The position numbers and the translations under genes are program-made. Below the pieces are notes generated by a model. It was not told where the DNA came from, did not search any database, and was given only the letters and a program-made list of their open reading frames with translations. This document shows, piece by piece, positions 19,049 through 30,940 of a DNA stretch of 38,332 nucleotides (positions are counted from its first letter, which is position 1; each line of letters begins with the position of its first letter). Where the stretch lies: assembly GCA_018812825.1 (NCBI GenBank), contig JAHJCJ010000042.1, positions 1 through 38,332 on the forward strand, in the 5' to 3' direction. Source of the stretch: Candidatus Omnitrophota bacterium (lineage in GTDB: Bacteria; Omnitrophota; Gorgyraeia; Gygaellales; Profunditerraquicolaceae).

Positions 19049-19130
19049 ATAAAGGTCAGGCACTAACCCAATCGGGAGTATGGCACTAAAAGGGGCCACC
19101 CTCAGCTTTGAGGTAGTGCCTGACCTTTAT
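19049..19130. repeat. Long palindromic element (REP/RAYT-like), likely rsmI terminator
   Basis: Perfect 17-bp inverted arms (19049-19065 and 19114-19130) carry the core GGTCAGGCACTA. The 48-nt loop holds a small hairpin (CCTCA-GCTT-TGAGG) and a further GGCACTA. The outer arm ends exactly at the rsmI stop, and on the minus strand the second arm is followed by TTTATTTTG, so it could end rsmI transcription. Palindromes with a GTGCCTGACC-type core are often dispersed repeats linked to REP-associated transposases; that link is inference. Confidence 0.75.
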
Positions 19131-19784
19131 CTAAATAATTATAACAAATTCACCGCGGGGTTTATTTTTCTTAAGCATCTTTATGATAAACTCCGGGGTG
19201 CCGCGTAAAATTTCTTCAAATTTTTTGGTTAACTCCCTGGCTACTACAATTTCTTTCTCTCCAAAAACCATGCCTATATCTTCCAAGCTAGCTAAAATTC
19301 TATGGCAGGATTCATAAAAAATTAAAGTACAGCTGAATTTCTTTAATTTCTCCAGTTGATTTTTACGTGCCCGAGTCCGGTTAATCAGAAATCCGCCAAA
19401 ATAAAACTCATGGGCAGGCTTCCCAGAAATTACCAGCGCATTAACAAAAGCTGCAGCGCCAGGAAGAAAAGTCATCTCCAGATTATTTTTAATGGCTAAA
19501 TTAATTAGATTATAGCCTGGATCAAGAATCCCGGGCGTCCCAGCATCAGAAACCAAAGCAATATTCTTACCTGCTTTTAATAAATCAAGAATATAATCTG
19601 CTTTTTGAAATCTGTTGTGCTGGAAAAAGCTCGTGGTGGGCGTCTTGATGGCGTAATGGTCAAGGAGAATTTTAGTATGTCGCGTGTCTTCACAGGCAAT
19701 TAAATCTACGCTTTTTAAGACTTCAGTTGCCCTAAGCGAGAGATCCTTCAAATTACCGATTGGTGTTCCAACAATATAAAACAT
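19131..19784 (-). CDS. rsmI: 16S rRNA (cytidine-1402-2'-O)-methyltransferase, short form
   Basis: RsmI uses SAM to methylate the ribose of C1402 in 16S rRNA. The tetrapyrrole-methylase fold is clear: YIVGTPIGNLKDLSLRA at the N-terminus, ACEDTRHT, ALVSDAGTPGILDPGY, LPGAAAFVNAL and RELTKKFEE. The protein is 217 residues against about 270-290 for most family members; the extra C-terminal helix-turn-helix-like domain is absent, and the ORF ends at the methylase core (PRGEFVIII). The ATG shares a base with the glmS stop (TAATG), so it is probably co-translated with glmS. Confidence 0.93.
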   Translation of the reverse strand: MFYIVGTPIGNLKDLSLRATEVLKSVDLIACEDTRHTKILLDHYAIKTPTTSFFQHNRFQKADYILDLLKAGKNIALVSDAGTPGILDPGYNLINLAIKNNLEMTFLPGAAAFVNALVISGKPAHEFYFGGFLINRTRARKNQLEKLKKFSCTLIFYESCHRILASLEDIGMVFGEKEIVVARELTKKFEEILRGTPEFIIKMLKKNKPRGEFVIII

Positions 19785-21619
19785 TATTCCACAGTTACTG
19801 ACTTGGCTAAGTTGCGCGGCTGATCTACATCACAGCCACGCTTAACTGATATGTGATATGCTAGAAGCTGTAGCGGCAGAGCGACTAAAAGCGGAGAAAA
19901 TAATTCATCGCACTTAGGAATATAAACTACTTCCCCTGTTAATCCTTTAATATTATTATCTCCTTCGGTGGCAATAGCAATTATTTTACCCCGGCGAGAG
20001 TGAATCTCCTGGATATTAGAAACCATCTTTTCGTAAACTTTTGATGCCGATGCAATACAAACAACTGCGCGATATTCATCAATTAAGGCAATGGGCCCAT
20101 GTTTCATCTCTCCGGCAGCATAACCTTCAGCGGGGATATATGAAATTTCTTTTAATTTTAAAGCGCCCTCTAAAGCTGAAGGATAATTTATATTTCTACC
20201 CAGGTATAAAAAAGAACCCAGGTGAGAATGCCTATGGGAGATGCGGGCAATAGCATCCTGTTCTTTTAAAATATCTGCCTGTTTTTTAGGAATATGCCTT
20301 AACTCCTTAATTAGTTTATTAATCTTTCCAGGAGGTGTTGTATTGCGGACTTTTGCCAGATAGAAAGCAAATAAATAAATTGCAACCAGCTGCGCAGTAT
20401 AAGCTTTAGTAGAAGCTACCCCGATCTCCGGGCCGGCGTGAGTATACATTACTCCGTCAGATTCGCGAGTTAAGGTTGAACCCAAGACATTGCATATAGA
20501 AATTACCGATGCGCCGAGTTTTCGTGCCTGCCTGACTCCCGCTAAGGTATCGGCTGTTTCTCCGGACTGGCTTATCGCTAAAACCAGGGTGTCTTTATTA
20601 ATAAGCAAATCACGATAACGAAATTCACTCGACACATCTATTTGGGTAGGAACTTTGGAAAGCGTCTCAAAAACATATTTTCCCACTAACCCGGCATGGT
20701 AAGCTGTACCGCAGGCAACGACAAAAATATTTTTAATGTTTTTTAATTTTTCAACCCCGACATACTGTTCTTTAAAGAAAATCCTATTATTCTTTGGGAT
20801 CCTAAGGTTTATCAGGTTTTCAATAATCTTCGGCTGCTCATTAATTTCCTTAAGCATAAAATGCTTATAGCCCTGCTTTTGAGCCTGTTCAATATCCCAA
20901 TTGAGTCTCTGCGGATTTTTAGTTATTTCATTGCCATTGAGGCCAATTACCTTAAAACGATCTTTATTTAAGATTGCAATTTCGTTTTCCTCTAAAAAGA
21001 TTATATCCTTGGTGTGCTCTAAAATTGCCGGAGCATCTGAAGCAAGGAAATTCTCATTTTTCCCTATTCCCATTATCAGAGGGCTCCCTAAACGAGCACC
21101 AACTAGTTTTTCTGGTTCACGCTTAGCAATAACCGCAATGGCAAATGAACCCGTGACTAATTTTAAGGCCTTGCGTACTGCATCCTCCAGGGGAATATCT
21201 TTATAAAACTTCTCAATAAGGTGAATAATAACCTCTGTATCTGTTTGGCTATAAAATAAGTGCCCTTCTTTCAATAGTTGGTTCTTTAGGGTTTCGTAAT
21301 TCTCAATAATGCCATTATGCACCAGGGCAATTTCATTTTCACAATCAACATGGGGATGTGCATTGGCGTGAGTAGGTGCGCCATGAGTAGCCCAACGGGT
21401 ATGCGCAATCCCCAATGAGCCATCGAGAGGCTTAGATTTAAGCAGCTTGTCAAGTGCGCTAATTTTACCGGGAGATTTTCTTGTTGCCAAAATGTTTTTA
21501 ACAGGTAGGATTACTGCCATACCGCTGGAATCATATCCACGGTATTCTAAGCGTTTAAGGCCAGCCAAAAGGATCCCTTGAGCTGATCTCTCACCTATAT
21601 ATCCGACTATTCCGCACAC
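19784..21619 (-). CDS. glmS: Glucosamine-fructose-6-phosphate aminotransferase (isomerizing)
   Basis: This 611-residue enzyme makes glucosamine-6-phosphate, the first step to UDP-GlcNAc for peptidoglycan and lipopolysaccharide. The N-terminal glutaminase starts with the catalytic Cys (MCGIVGYIG), with RLEYRGYDS and HTRWATHG. Two SIS sugar-isomerase domains follow (ACGTAYHAG, SQSGETADT and the LGRNINYPSALEGALKLKEISYI region), and the C-terminus ends PRNLAKSVTVE. Length is typical. Unlike CarA in this window, its glutaminase triad looks intact. No glmS ribozyme-like leader was recognised in the 120 bp upstream. Confidence 0.97.
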   Translation of the reverse strand: MCGIVGYIGERSAQGILLAGLKRLEYRGYDSSGMAVILPVKNILATRKSPGKISALDKLLKSKPLDGSLGIAHTRWATHGAPTHANAHPHVDCENEIALVHNGIIENYETLKNQLLKEGHLFYSQTDTEVIIHLIEKFYKDIPLEDAVRKALKLVTGSFAIAVIAKREPEKLVGARLGSPLIMGIGKNENFLASDAPAILEHTKDIIFLEENEIAILNKDRFKVIGLNGNEITKNPQRLNWDIEQAQKQGYKHFMLKEINEQPKIIENLINLRIPKNNRIFFKEQYVGVEKLKNIKNIFVVACGTAYHAGLVGKYVFETLSKVPTQIDVSSEFRYRDLLINKDTLVLAISQSGETADTLAGVRQARKLGASVISICNVLGSTLTRESDGVMYTHAGPEIGVASTKAYTAQLVAIYLFAFYLAKVRNTTPPGKINKLIKELRHIPKKQADILKEQDAIARISHRHSHLGSFLYLGRNINYPSALEGALKLKEISYIPAEGYAAGEMKHGPIALIDEYRAVVCIASASKVYEKMVSNIQEIHSRRGKIIAIATEGDNNIKGLTGEVVYIPKCDELFSPLLVALPLQLLAYHISVKRGCDVDQPRNLAKSVTVE

Positions 21620-21684
21620 AATAACACCTTAAATTTTAATCCCTCGCCTAAACGCTTGCAATTTTCTAATACCTTATGATGTCC

Positions 21685-21716
21685 AAAATTTGCTCGCAGG
21701 CTTCGGGACAAATTTT
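21685..21716. repeat. Inverted repeat upstream of glmS
   Basis: AAAATTTG and CAAATTTT are perfect 8-bp arms separated by a 16-nt GC-rich loop, between the glmS start and tRNA-Glu. It may be a terminator for tRNA-Glu (same strand) or a glmS leader element; there is no clear T-tract. Confidence 0.5.
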
Positions 21717-21739
21717 CTGACACAAAAGCGCAAATTTAG

Positions 21740-21814
21740 TGACCCTGACGGGATTTGAACCCGTGTCGAGAGCTTGAAAAGCTCTTGTCCTAGACCAGGC
21801 TAGACGACAGGGTC
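21740..21814 (-). tRNA. tRNA-Glu (anticodon TTC)
   Basis: Acceptor arms GACCCTG and CAGGGTC pair fully, the anticodon stem AGAGC/GCTCT closes loop TTTTCAA (anticodon TTC), and the T arm ACGGG/CCCGT carries TTCAAAT. The 3' CCA is not encoded. It lies 5 bp after gyrA on the same strand. Confidence 0.96.
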
Positions 21815-21819
21815 AGAAT

Positions 21820-24249
21820 TTACTCTTCTTCGGCAATTACCGGAGCAATGCAGGAAACCTGGTCTTTATCTTGCAGCTTAATTAACCGTACACCTTGAGA
21901 TGAACGACCGGTTTCACGAATATCCTTTATGGCACAACGTAAAAATATACCGTTTTGGGTAATCACCATAAGTTCATCTTTATCATTTACGGATTTTAAA
22001 TTTACAGCTTCGCCGTTTTTATCCGTAACCTTAATATTAATTACCCCTTTGCCGCCACGACTAGTCAATCGATACTCATCAATAGTGGTACGTTTTGCAA
22101 AACCTAAAGCTGTGACTGTAAGTATAGTGGAACTTTTTTGCGGGACCACCATATCAATAACTTCGTCTTTTTTCGCCAAAGAGATTGCGCGTACTCCCCG
22201 TGCCCCCCTGCCCATGTCACGCACCTTTTCTTCGGAAAACCTTACCGCCTTACCCTGTCTGGTCCCAATAAGCAATTCTTGCTTTCCATCGGTCATCTCT
22301 ACCCCAATCAAAGCATCATCTTTATCTAAGCTAATCCCGATAATTCCCCCTTTGCGCGGATTTCCGTATGCCTCAAGCTTGGTCTTCTTGATTTGGCCCA
22401 GCTTAGTAACCATGACTAAATATTTATCCTGAGAAAACTCTTTTACCGGGACAGTTGAGCTAACCTTGGCCGCCTGCTCCATCTGCACAAGATTAACAAT
22501 TGCTTTTCCTTTAGAGATGCGGCTGGCTTGAGGTATCTCATAAACCTTTAACCAGTGAACCTGGCCTTTATCAGTAAAAATAAGCAGGTAGTCTTTGGTC
22601 GAGGCGACAAAAAGATGTTCGCTAAAATCTTCTTCCCTAAGTTCCGCGCCTGTTGCTCCCGTGCCTCCGCGTTTTTGCTTACGATAGGAGCTTACCGGTA
22701 AACGTTTAATATATCCACCATGGCTGATTGTTACCACCACATCCTCTTCGGCAATTAAATCTTCAACCTCAAGCTCCTCTGCCTCCCCTACGATATTCGT
22801 GAGTCGTTGATCTCCATACTTTTTCTTTAAATTTTCAAGTTCCTCCTTAATAATTGCTTCTATCTTTTTCTGCGAAGCTAAAATCGCCCGGCATATCTCA
22901 ATCTTTTTTAAGAGCTCCCCATACTCTGCGTCGATTTTATCACGCTCAAGGGCAGTCAAACGCTGCAGTTGCATCTCAAGGATAGCCTGTGATTGAAGTT
23001 CAGAAAGTTCAAACTCTTTCATTAGGTTTACCTTGGCTGCTTCTACACTCTTAGAGGTTTTAATAACTTTAATAATTCGATCAATAAACTTCAGTGCAAT
23101 TTTTAACCCTTCCAAAATATGCGCACGTCTTAAGGCTTTATCTAATTCAAACTGCGTGCGCCTGCGGATAACCACCTTGCGATGTTCAATATAGCAATCC
23201 AACACCTGGCGCAAATTTAAAACCTTAGGCCGGTTATCCACCAGGGCCAGCATGATAATGCCGAATGTATTTTCTAACTGGGTGTGCTTAAAGAGCTGAT
23301 TTAAAACAATCTGCGACTCAATATCGCGTTTAAGTTCAATCACAATACGCATACCTTCTTTATCTGACTCGTCGCGAATATCAGATATGCCTTCAATTTT
23401 TTTATCATCAACTAAAGCTGCAATAGACTCAATAACGCCTGACTTCTGAACCTGATAGGGGATCTCAGTAAAAATGATTAGATCTTTGCCGTTCTTCTGA
23501 TGCTCGACAGTCGCCTTACCGCGCACCAAAAGCTTACCTCTACCTGTCATATACGCATCCTTAATCCCGGCCTTGCCGCAGATTAATCCGCCAGTGGGAA
23601 AATCAGGCCCCTTAATATAACGCATGAGATCTTTAATTTCGGCGTCAGGATGGTCAAGCAGGTAAATAATTGCATCACAAACTTCATTCAGATTATGAGG
23701 GGGGATATTCGTGGCCATGCCCACGGCAATACCGCTTGAGCCATTAACTAAAAGATTGGGCAGGCTGGCCGGCAAAAGCAATGGTTCTTTTAAAGAAGAA
23801 TCGAAGTTCGGCCCGAAGACAACTGTATCCTTTTCAATATCACCAAGCAACTCCTCAGAAATTGAGGCCAGGCGGGCCTCGGTATAACGCATCGCTGCAG
23901 CAGCATCTCCATCTACTGAACCAAAGTTTCCCTGACCATCCACCAAGGGATAACGTAAAGTAAAATCCTGCGCCATTCTTACCAAGGTATCGTAAATAGC
24001 CATATCTCCATGGGGATGATATTTACCCATAGTTTCACCAACTATACGTGCGCATTTTTTATATGGCTTGGAGTGTTCAAGATTAAGATCTTGCATTGCA
24101 TAAAGAATCCTGCGATGTACTGGCTTTAGGCCATCACGGACATCAGGCAGTGCCCGACCAACAATTACGCTCATCGCGTAATTCAAATAAGAGTCTTTAA
24201 CCTCATCTTCAATGTAAACCGGGATTATTTTTTCGTTACGCGTATACAC
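21820..24249 (-). CDS. gyrA: DNA gyrase subunit A
   Basis: This 809-residue breakage-reunion subunit shows [22 protein letters not shown], the catalytic Tyr in [12 protein letters not shown], and the GyrA box as QKRGGTG (usual QRRGGKG), which is needed for DNA wrapping. A six-bladed C-terminal beta-pinwheel follows (for example [15 protein letters not shown] and [15 protein letters not shown]). The GyrA box marks it as gyrase rather than topoisomerase IV. The start is a GTG at 24247-24249 that overlaps the upstream membrane protein gene by 14 nt; the first residues are only loosely aligned with the family, so the exact start is slightly uncertain. Confidence 0.97.
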   Translation of the reverse strand: MYTRNEKIIPVYIEDEVKDSYLNYAMSVIVGRALPDVRDGLKPVHRRILYAMQDLNLEHSKPYKKCARIVGETMGKYHPHGDMAIYDTLVRMAQDFTLRYPLVDGQGNFGSVDGDAAAAMRYTEARLASISEELLGDIEKDTVVFGPNFDSSLKEPLLLPASLPNLLVNGSSGIAVGMATNIPPHNLNEVCDAIIYLLDHPDAEIKDLMRYIKGPDFPTGGLICGKAGIKDAYMTGRGKLLVRGKATVEHQKNGKDLIIFTEIPYQVQKSGVIESIAALVDDKKIEGISDIRDESDKEGMRIVIELKRDIESQIVLNQLFKHTQLENTFGIIMLALVDNRPKVLNLRQVLDCYIEHRKVVIRRRTQFELDKALRRAHILEGLKIALKFIDRIIKVIKTSKSVEAAKVNLMKEFELSELQSQAILEMQLQRLTALERDKIDAEYGELLKKIEICRAILASQKKIEAIIKEELENLKKKYGDQRLTNIVGEAEELEVEDLIAEEDVVVTISHGGYIKRLPVSSYRKQKRGGTGATGAELREEDFSEHLFVASTKDYLLIFTDKGQVHWLKVYEIPQASRISKGKAIVNLVQMEQAAKVSSTVPVKEFSQDKYLVMVTKLGQIKKTKLEAYGNPRKGGIIGISLDKDDALIGVEMTDGKQELLIGTRQGKAVRFSEEKVRDMGRGARGVRAISLAKKDEVIDMVVPQKSSTILTVTALGFAKRTTIDEYRLTSRGGKGVINIKVTDKNGEAVNLKSVNDKDELMVITQNGIFLRCAIKDIRETGRSSQGVRLIKLQDKDQVSCIAPVIAEEE

Positions 24250-25072
24250 GAGTTTCTAACGCCTCTTTTAATTTTTTATACAAGACTACTGTAATCGTGG
24301 CCCAAAACGGTACCAGTACAATATTTATAAATATACTATATACTATGCCTACCTGATTAGCCTGATCAGCATCATTACCTATACCTAAAAATGCTCCAGC
24401 AATAATAATAGGAAGTAGACAAGCAATATACGCAAGTATAATCAAACAATAGCTCCCTACAACTGGATGCACATAATCCGTAACTAAAGAAAAACTCCGC
24501 TTTAAGGCAGCAATCGGTCTTACATTCTCGAGAACGCAAACTGTTGCAGCAAGAGACCAGCGCAGCATAAAATAGATTAAAGGTGCAAAAACAGCTACTG
24601 CCAGGACAAGACAAATCAATAATGCCAGTATTTTATTAACCTTCAATAGCAACGCTAAAATCATTGCGATAGAAAATCCGCCTAACATCATTACGCCCAT
24701 TAAAAATAAAGTAACAACCAGGACTGTGCCTAGATATTTTAAAAAGGATATCTTTACCTGGCTAATACTTTGGCCAATTGTATAACTTTCAAAGTCAACT
24801 GCCTTTTTAGCCCCCAGCAGTAACGCAATATGCCCCCAAATACTGATTATTAAAATCGGGAGGAAAAACCAAAGTAACGTTGAGAGGCTTGGTTTTTGAT
24901 TCTGCAGTTTACTTGCCGTGGGTGTTAAGTAAAAAACGGAGATGGGCAAATTAAAAATCAGATAAATAACACTCAGTTTCCCCAGGTTCTTCCAGCATAT
25001 TCCGCAGGCTTCCCTGAAAACGACAACAGGATGAATAGCTTTTTTATACCTACCCGGCATAACTACTTCCAT
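24236..25072 (-). CDS. Uncharacterised six-helix membrane protein
   Basis: This 278-residue protein has about six hydrophobic segments (near 30-50, 66-88, 113-140, 144-170, 203-228 and 243-266) and a short basic cytoplasmic N-terminus. The central [27 protein letters not shown] is the pattern of the glycerophosphodiester phosphodiesterase membrane-domain/DUF975-like family, whose function is poorly known. It sits between gyrB (14 bp downstream of it) and gyrA (14-nt overlap), so it would be co-expressed with gyrase. Nothing in the sequence links it to DNA topology. The start could also be the ATG four codons later (MPGRYKK). Confidence 0.75.
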   Translation of the reverse strand: MEVVMPGRYKKAIHPVVVFREACGICWKNLGKLSVIYLIFNLPISVFYLTPTASKLQNQKPSLSTLLWFFLPILIISIWGHIALLLGAKKAVDFESYTIGQSISQVKISFLKYLGTVLVVTLFLMGVMMLGGFSIAMILALLLKVNKILALLICLVLAVAVFAPLIYFMLRWSLAATVCVLENVRPIAALKRSFSLVTDYVHPVVGSYCLIILAYIACLLPIIIAGAFLGIGNDADQANQVGIVYSIFINIVLVPFWATITVVLYKKLKEALETRVYA

Positions 25073-25086
25073 ATTACATCCCTCGG

Positions 25087-27812
<2,726 letters not shown>

Positions 27813-27816
27813 ATCA

Positions 27817-28908
27817 CTAATTAATACGCATAGGCAATACTATGTAGACATACCCGCTAATACGGATAACCCCGGGCTTCTCTCCATCAGTTAACTCTAA
27901 ATTAATAACTTCATCACTGAGGTTCTTCAAAATATCTATTAAATAAACCGGATTAAAACCAATAACCAACTCCCTGCCCTGATACTCTGCTGCCAGCTCT
28001 TCATGGAATTCACCTACATCTGGCGTAGACTTAGAAATTACCAGTTTATTCTTAAACACCTCTAATTTTACTGCCTGATAATCCAGGGTGGCTAAAAGCG
28101 CTGCTCTTTTTACCGCCAAAAGGAATTGATTCCGCCCTACTTTCATTCTGTTTTCAGATACCTCAGGGATAACCTGCCCATAATCTGGAAACTCTCCTTC
28201 AATTAAACGAGAAATTATTACCACGCTATTTAGATCAAAAAGCGCTTGGTTGCTACCAATCACCAAAGATAACTCCCCTTCTTCTTTTAGGTTGCGATTT
28301 AATTCATGTATTGTTTTAATTGGAACAATTATACTCAAATCAACATCCAAACCTACATTTAATTTCCTTTCTGCAATCGCCAATCTTTTCCCGTCAGTAG
28401 AAACAAGGGTTAAAACTCCTTTATTAATTTTAAAAAGTATGCCATTTAAAACATATCTTGTCTCATCAAAAGATACCGCAAAAGAGGTCAGGGTCAACAT
28501 CTCTTTTAAGGTCGCCTGTTCAACCCTAATAACCTTTTTATCTTTAAACTCTGGCAAACTAGGAAACTCTTCTTTTGCTAAACCCATAATCTTAAATTGA
28601 CAGAATTCAGAATTAATTACTACAAGATTATTCTTTTTAGTAGTGACATTAACAACATCCACAGGGAATTCTTTAATAATATCACTGAATCTTTTAGCGG
28701 GAATAGTAATTGCGCCTTGTTCCTGGATATCCACAGGAATTACACAGGTTATCCCTATATCTAGATCTGTAGCAGTTAACCTTACCCCATCTTGTTGAGT
28801 CTCAATTAAGATATTAGAGAGGATTGGCAAGGCTGATTTTGTAGTAATTATGTTTTGTACGGTTTGAATTGCAGCAATTAAGTTATTTTTCTCCACTTTA
28901 AATCTCAT
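27817..28908 (-). CDS. dnaN: DNA polymerase III beta sliding clamp
   Basis: This 363-residue clamp monomer has the three-domain pattern: TKSALPILSNILIE and GVRLTATDLDIGI in domain 1, TRYVLNGILFKI and LVSTDGKRLAIAE in domain 2, and an ending YVYIVLPMRIN that matches the family's terminal PMR(L) motif. It tethers the polymerase and binds clients through QLxLF-type peptides, one of which is present on the EndoQ protein in this window. It lies 142 bp after dnaA and directly before dciA. Confidence 0.97.
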   Translation of the reverse strand: MRFKVEKNNLIAAIQTVQNIITTKSALPILSNILIETQQDGVRLTATDLDIGITCVIPVDIQEQGAITIPAKRFSDIIKEFPVDVVNVTTKKNNLVVINSEFCQFKIMGLAKEEFPSLPEFKDKKVIRVEQATLKEMLTLTSFAVSFDETRYVLNGILFKINKGVLTLVSTDGKRLAIAERKLNVGLDVDLSIIVPIKTIHELNRNLKEEGELSLVIGSNQALFDLNSVVIISRLIEGEFPDYGQVIPEVSENRMKVGRNQFLLAVKRAALLATLDYQAVKLEVFKNKLVISKSTPDVGEFHEELAAEYQGRELVIGFNPVYLIDILKNLSDEVINLELTDGEKPGVIRISGYVYIVLPMRIN

Positions 28909-28963
28909 TAGTTAAACTCCTTCTGTTTATATATATAATAAAACTTAATATCATCGTAGTATT

Positions 28964-29002
28964 AAAGGGGTTGTGTTTCTGTTGAAAAACACACAACCCT
29001 TT
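28964..29002. repeat. Inverted repeat between dnaA and dnaN
   Basis: GTTGTGT and ACACAAC arms, extended by AAAGGG and CCCTTT with one bulged G, form a long hairpin on either strand. The minus strand is followed only by CTTTAATAC, so it is a weak terminator at best; it may slow transcription from dnaA into dnaN or act at the RNA level. Confidence 0.55.
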
Positions 29003-29050
29003 ATATTAATAGTGAATTAGAATAAAATATCCCGGCTAACAACCTTGGGA

Positions 29051-30388
29051 TTACTGTTTAATAACCTGCATAACTTTTTCCACCCGCTCTTTTAACTCTG
29101 GGTTATTATGACTATCTTCTTTGATTTTCTTATAAGAATGCAAAACCGTAGTATGGTCTTTACCGCAAAAAAGTTCCCCAATCTCAGGAAGGGATAGGTC
29201 TGTTAACTCCCTACTTAAATACATGGCAATTTGTCGCGGGAACACAATTTGTTTATTGCGTCGTTTGGTTTTTAATTCTTGTAAAGAAACCCCGAATTCT
29301 TCAGCCACGCAACGTTGGATAAAATCTACCGTAATTAATTTCCTTGGTTCTTTTAACAAGTCTTTTAACACCTCTTTAGTTAACCGTAAAGTTACCGGCT
29401 CTTCTTCCAATAAAGAGTAAGCAATAGTCCTAATTAATGCTCCTTCTAATTCACGAATATTTGTTTTAATTAACTGGGCAATGAAAAATATTACATCGTC
29501 GGGTACACCGACAGGTTCACGTTCAATTTTCTTCTTTAAGATTGCAACCCGTGTTTCTAGGTCTGGAGGTTGTATGTCAGTGGCCAATCCCCATCCGAAT
29601 CGCGAAACCAACCTTTCTTGGAGATTAGTAATTTCTTTTGGCGGCCGGTCAGAGGAAAATACAATTTGTTTATGCGCATCATATAAGGCATTAAAAGTAT
29701 GAAAAAACTCTTCTTGGGTGGATTCTTTACCAGCAATAAAATGGATGTCATCAATGACTAAAACATCAAGATTCCGGTATTTTTGCCGAAAGGCTGAAGT
29801 AGTGCGGTGCAAAATGGCATCGATGAGTTCGTTAGTAAACTTTTCGCTCGAAACATAACATATTTTTGCTCCTTCTAGTCCGTTGTTTTTTATTTGGTGG
29901 CAGACGGCTTGGATAAGATGTGTTTTGCCCAGACCTACCCCGCCATAAATAAACAGGGGATTATATGTTTTTGCCGGTGAGTTAGCTACGGCAAGTGAAT
30001 AGGCGTGAGCATGCCTATTCGCAGGACCGACTACAAAGTTTTCAAATGTATAGCGCGAGTTAAGATTGGCAAAACCTGTTACAGGAAGGCTTTTAATATT
30101 TATCACATTAGCCTTATTGAATGCGGTTAAGTTATCTGGCGCGTTGCCGACAGTTAACCTTACTAATAGATTATTTGAGCCCTTATTTTTCAAGACTTCT
30201 TGAATAAGCCCAAAATAATGTTTTTCAACCCAGTCTTTGAAAAATTGATCTGGCGCCTCAAGGTTTATATTTTGGTTATCGGCGGCAGTGAATTTTAACG
30301 GCGCTATCCAAGTGGCGAATATAGTCTCTCCCAGTTTGGATTTCAAATCACCCTGCGCCTCTTCCCAGCTTTTAGCAATCTCCATCAT
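29051..30388 (-). CDS. dnaA: Chromosomal replication initiator protein DnaA
   Basis: This AAA+ initiator has domain I (EEAQGDLKSKLGETIFATWIAPLK), a short linker, Walker A GGVGLGKTHL near residue 151, Walker B VLVIDDIHFI, sensor regions, and a C-terminal domain IV with the DnaA signature CGKDHTTVLHSYKKI. I place the start at the ATG of MMEIAKSW (30386-30388), which has a GGGAG ribosome binding site and gives 445 residues, the usual length. A longer in-frame reading from 30475 adds 29 residues that do not resemble DnaA. The upstream region has two exact DnaA boxes, so autoregulation is likely. Confidence 0.97.
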   Translation of the reverse strand: MMEIAKSWEEAQGDLKSKLGETIFATWIAPLKFTAADNQNINLEAPDQFFKDWVEKHYFGLIQEVLKNKGSNNLLVRLTVGNAPDNLTAFNKANVINIKSLPVTGFANLNSRYTFENFVVGPANRHAHAYSLAVANSPAKTYNPLFIYGGVGLGKTHLIQAVCHQIKNNGLEGAKICYVSSEKFTNELIDAILHRTTSAFRQKYRNLDVLVIDDIHFIAGKESTQEEFFHTFNALYDAHKQIVFSSDRPPKEITNLQERLVSRFGWGLATDIQPPDLETRVAILKKKIEREPVGVPDDVIFFIAQLIKTNIRELEGALIRTIAYSLLEEEPVTLRLTKEVLKDLLKEPRKLITVDFIQRCVAEEFGVSLQELKTKRRNKQIVFPRQIAMYLSRELTDLSLPEIGELFCGKDHTTVLHSYKKIKEDSHNNPELKERVEKVMQVIKQ

Positions 30389-30522
30389 GCCCGCTCCCGT
30401 TAATAATACACACCTTACCGGTAAGTTTCGCCTTTCTTTTAGCAACAGAATTAACAGTTTATACACAACTTGCATAAATCTGTGGATAAAAATACACCCA
30501 CAAATTTAGCTAAACCGTAATC

Positions 30523-30550
30523 ATTGTAACAGAGCCAAAAATCTTTGCAA
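30523..30550 (-). promoter_or_regulatory. Predicted dnaA promoter
   Basis: On the minus strand TTGCAA, a 16-nt spacer and TACAAT fit a sigma70 promoter. The two exact DnaA boxes lie between it and the dnaA start, which suggests that DnaA binding in the leader represses its own gene. Confidence 0.5.
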
Positions 30551-30659
30551 TCCCGTTAAGATACGTCCTTGTAGAATATCATAATCTATTTAACGGGGCA
30601 AGTAAAAAAGATAAACGTGAGTTATTATACAATAATATGTTGGAACGTCAATAAAAAAC

Positions 30660-30688
30660 TTGACCACTAGATGAATGTGTGTTACAAT
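30660..30688 (+). promoter_or_regulatory. Predicted rpmH promoter
   Basis: TTGACC (30660-30665), a 17-nt spacer and TACAAT (30683-30688) form a good sigma70 promoter about 95 bp before rpmH. A near-match DnaA box overlaps the -10 region. Confidence 0.72.
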
Positions 30689-30781
30689 CCACAAAAATCA
30701 AGAAAATTGCGCAGAAATTTCGTAGCCCTCTTTAAGCTATTTTTTGCAGTAAGTATTGGGTTAAAATAAGGAGAATCTGAA

Positions 30782-30919
30782 ATGAAAAAAAATTTAAAAA
30801 CGCCAACAAATATTGTTGGTAAGAAACGACAAGGTTTCCGTAGGAAGATGGCGACTAAGTCTGGGCGTAAGACTTTGGCACGTCGACGGAACAAAGGTAG
30901 GAAGCGTCTCTGTGTGTAA
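30782..30919 (+). CDS. rpmH: 50S ribosomal protein L34
   Basis: This 45-residue, highly basic protein is the smallest-type ribosomal protein L34. The core GFRRKMATKSGRKTLARRR and the ending KGRKRLCV match the family closely; the N-terminal part (MKKNLKTPTNIVGKKRQ) differs from the common KRTxQPSxxKRxRxHGF form. A strong AAGGAG lies 8 nt before the ATG. It heads the plus-strand cluster next to dnaA, its usual bacterial position. A hairpin spans its stop codon. Confidence 0.96.
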   Translation: MKKNLKTPTNIVGKKRQGFRRKMATKSGRKTLARRRNKGRKRLCV

Positions 30920-30940
30920 ATGTAGAGACGCTTTGTATTT
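30903..30940 (+). terminator. Hairpin across the rpmH stop, possible partial terminator
   Basis: AGCGTCTCT and AGAGACGCT form a perfect 9-bp stem with a 12-nt loop holding the rpmH TAA; TTGTATTT follows. The predicted yidD GTG start lies at the loop, so folding could also limit yidD translation. Confidence 0.65.

Larger units (their letters stand above)
30404..30693. other. Candidate chromosomal origin (oriC)
   Basis: The dnaA-rpmH gap (30389-30781) holds two exact TTATNCACA boxes, at 30459-30467 (plus) and 30481-30489 (minus), and near matches at 30404-30412 (one mismatch) and 30685-30693 (two mismatches). An AT-rich stretch lies at about 30601-30639 and contains TATTAT-ACA-ATAATA. CCCGTTAA/TTAACGGG arms sit at 30552-30559 and 30590-30597. 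Every gene to the left is on the minus strand and every gene to the right is on the plus strand, as expected at an origin. Confidence 0.75.

Noticed and set aside
21620..21739. glmS ribozyme upstream of glmS
   Set aside because: Only about 120 bp separate glmS from tRNA-Glu, and the expected pseudoknot core was not recognised; only a simple inverted repeat is visible.
30782..30935. An RnpA gene overlapping rpmH, as in Thermus
   Set aside because: The alternative frame across rpmH gives MLVRNDKVSVGRW-type sequence without the RNR-type RNase P protein motif.
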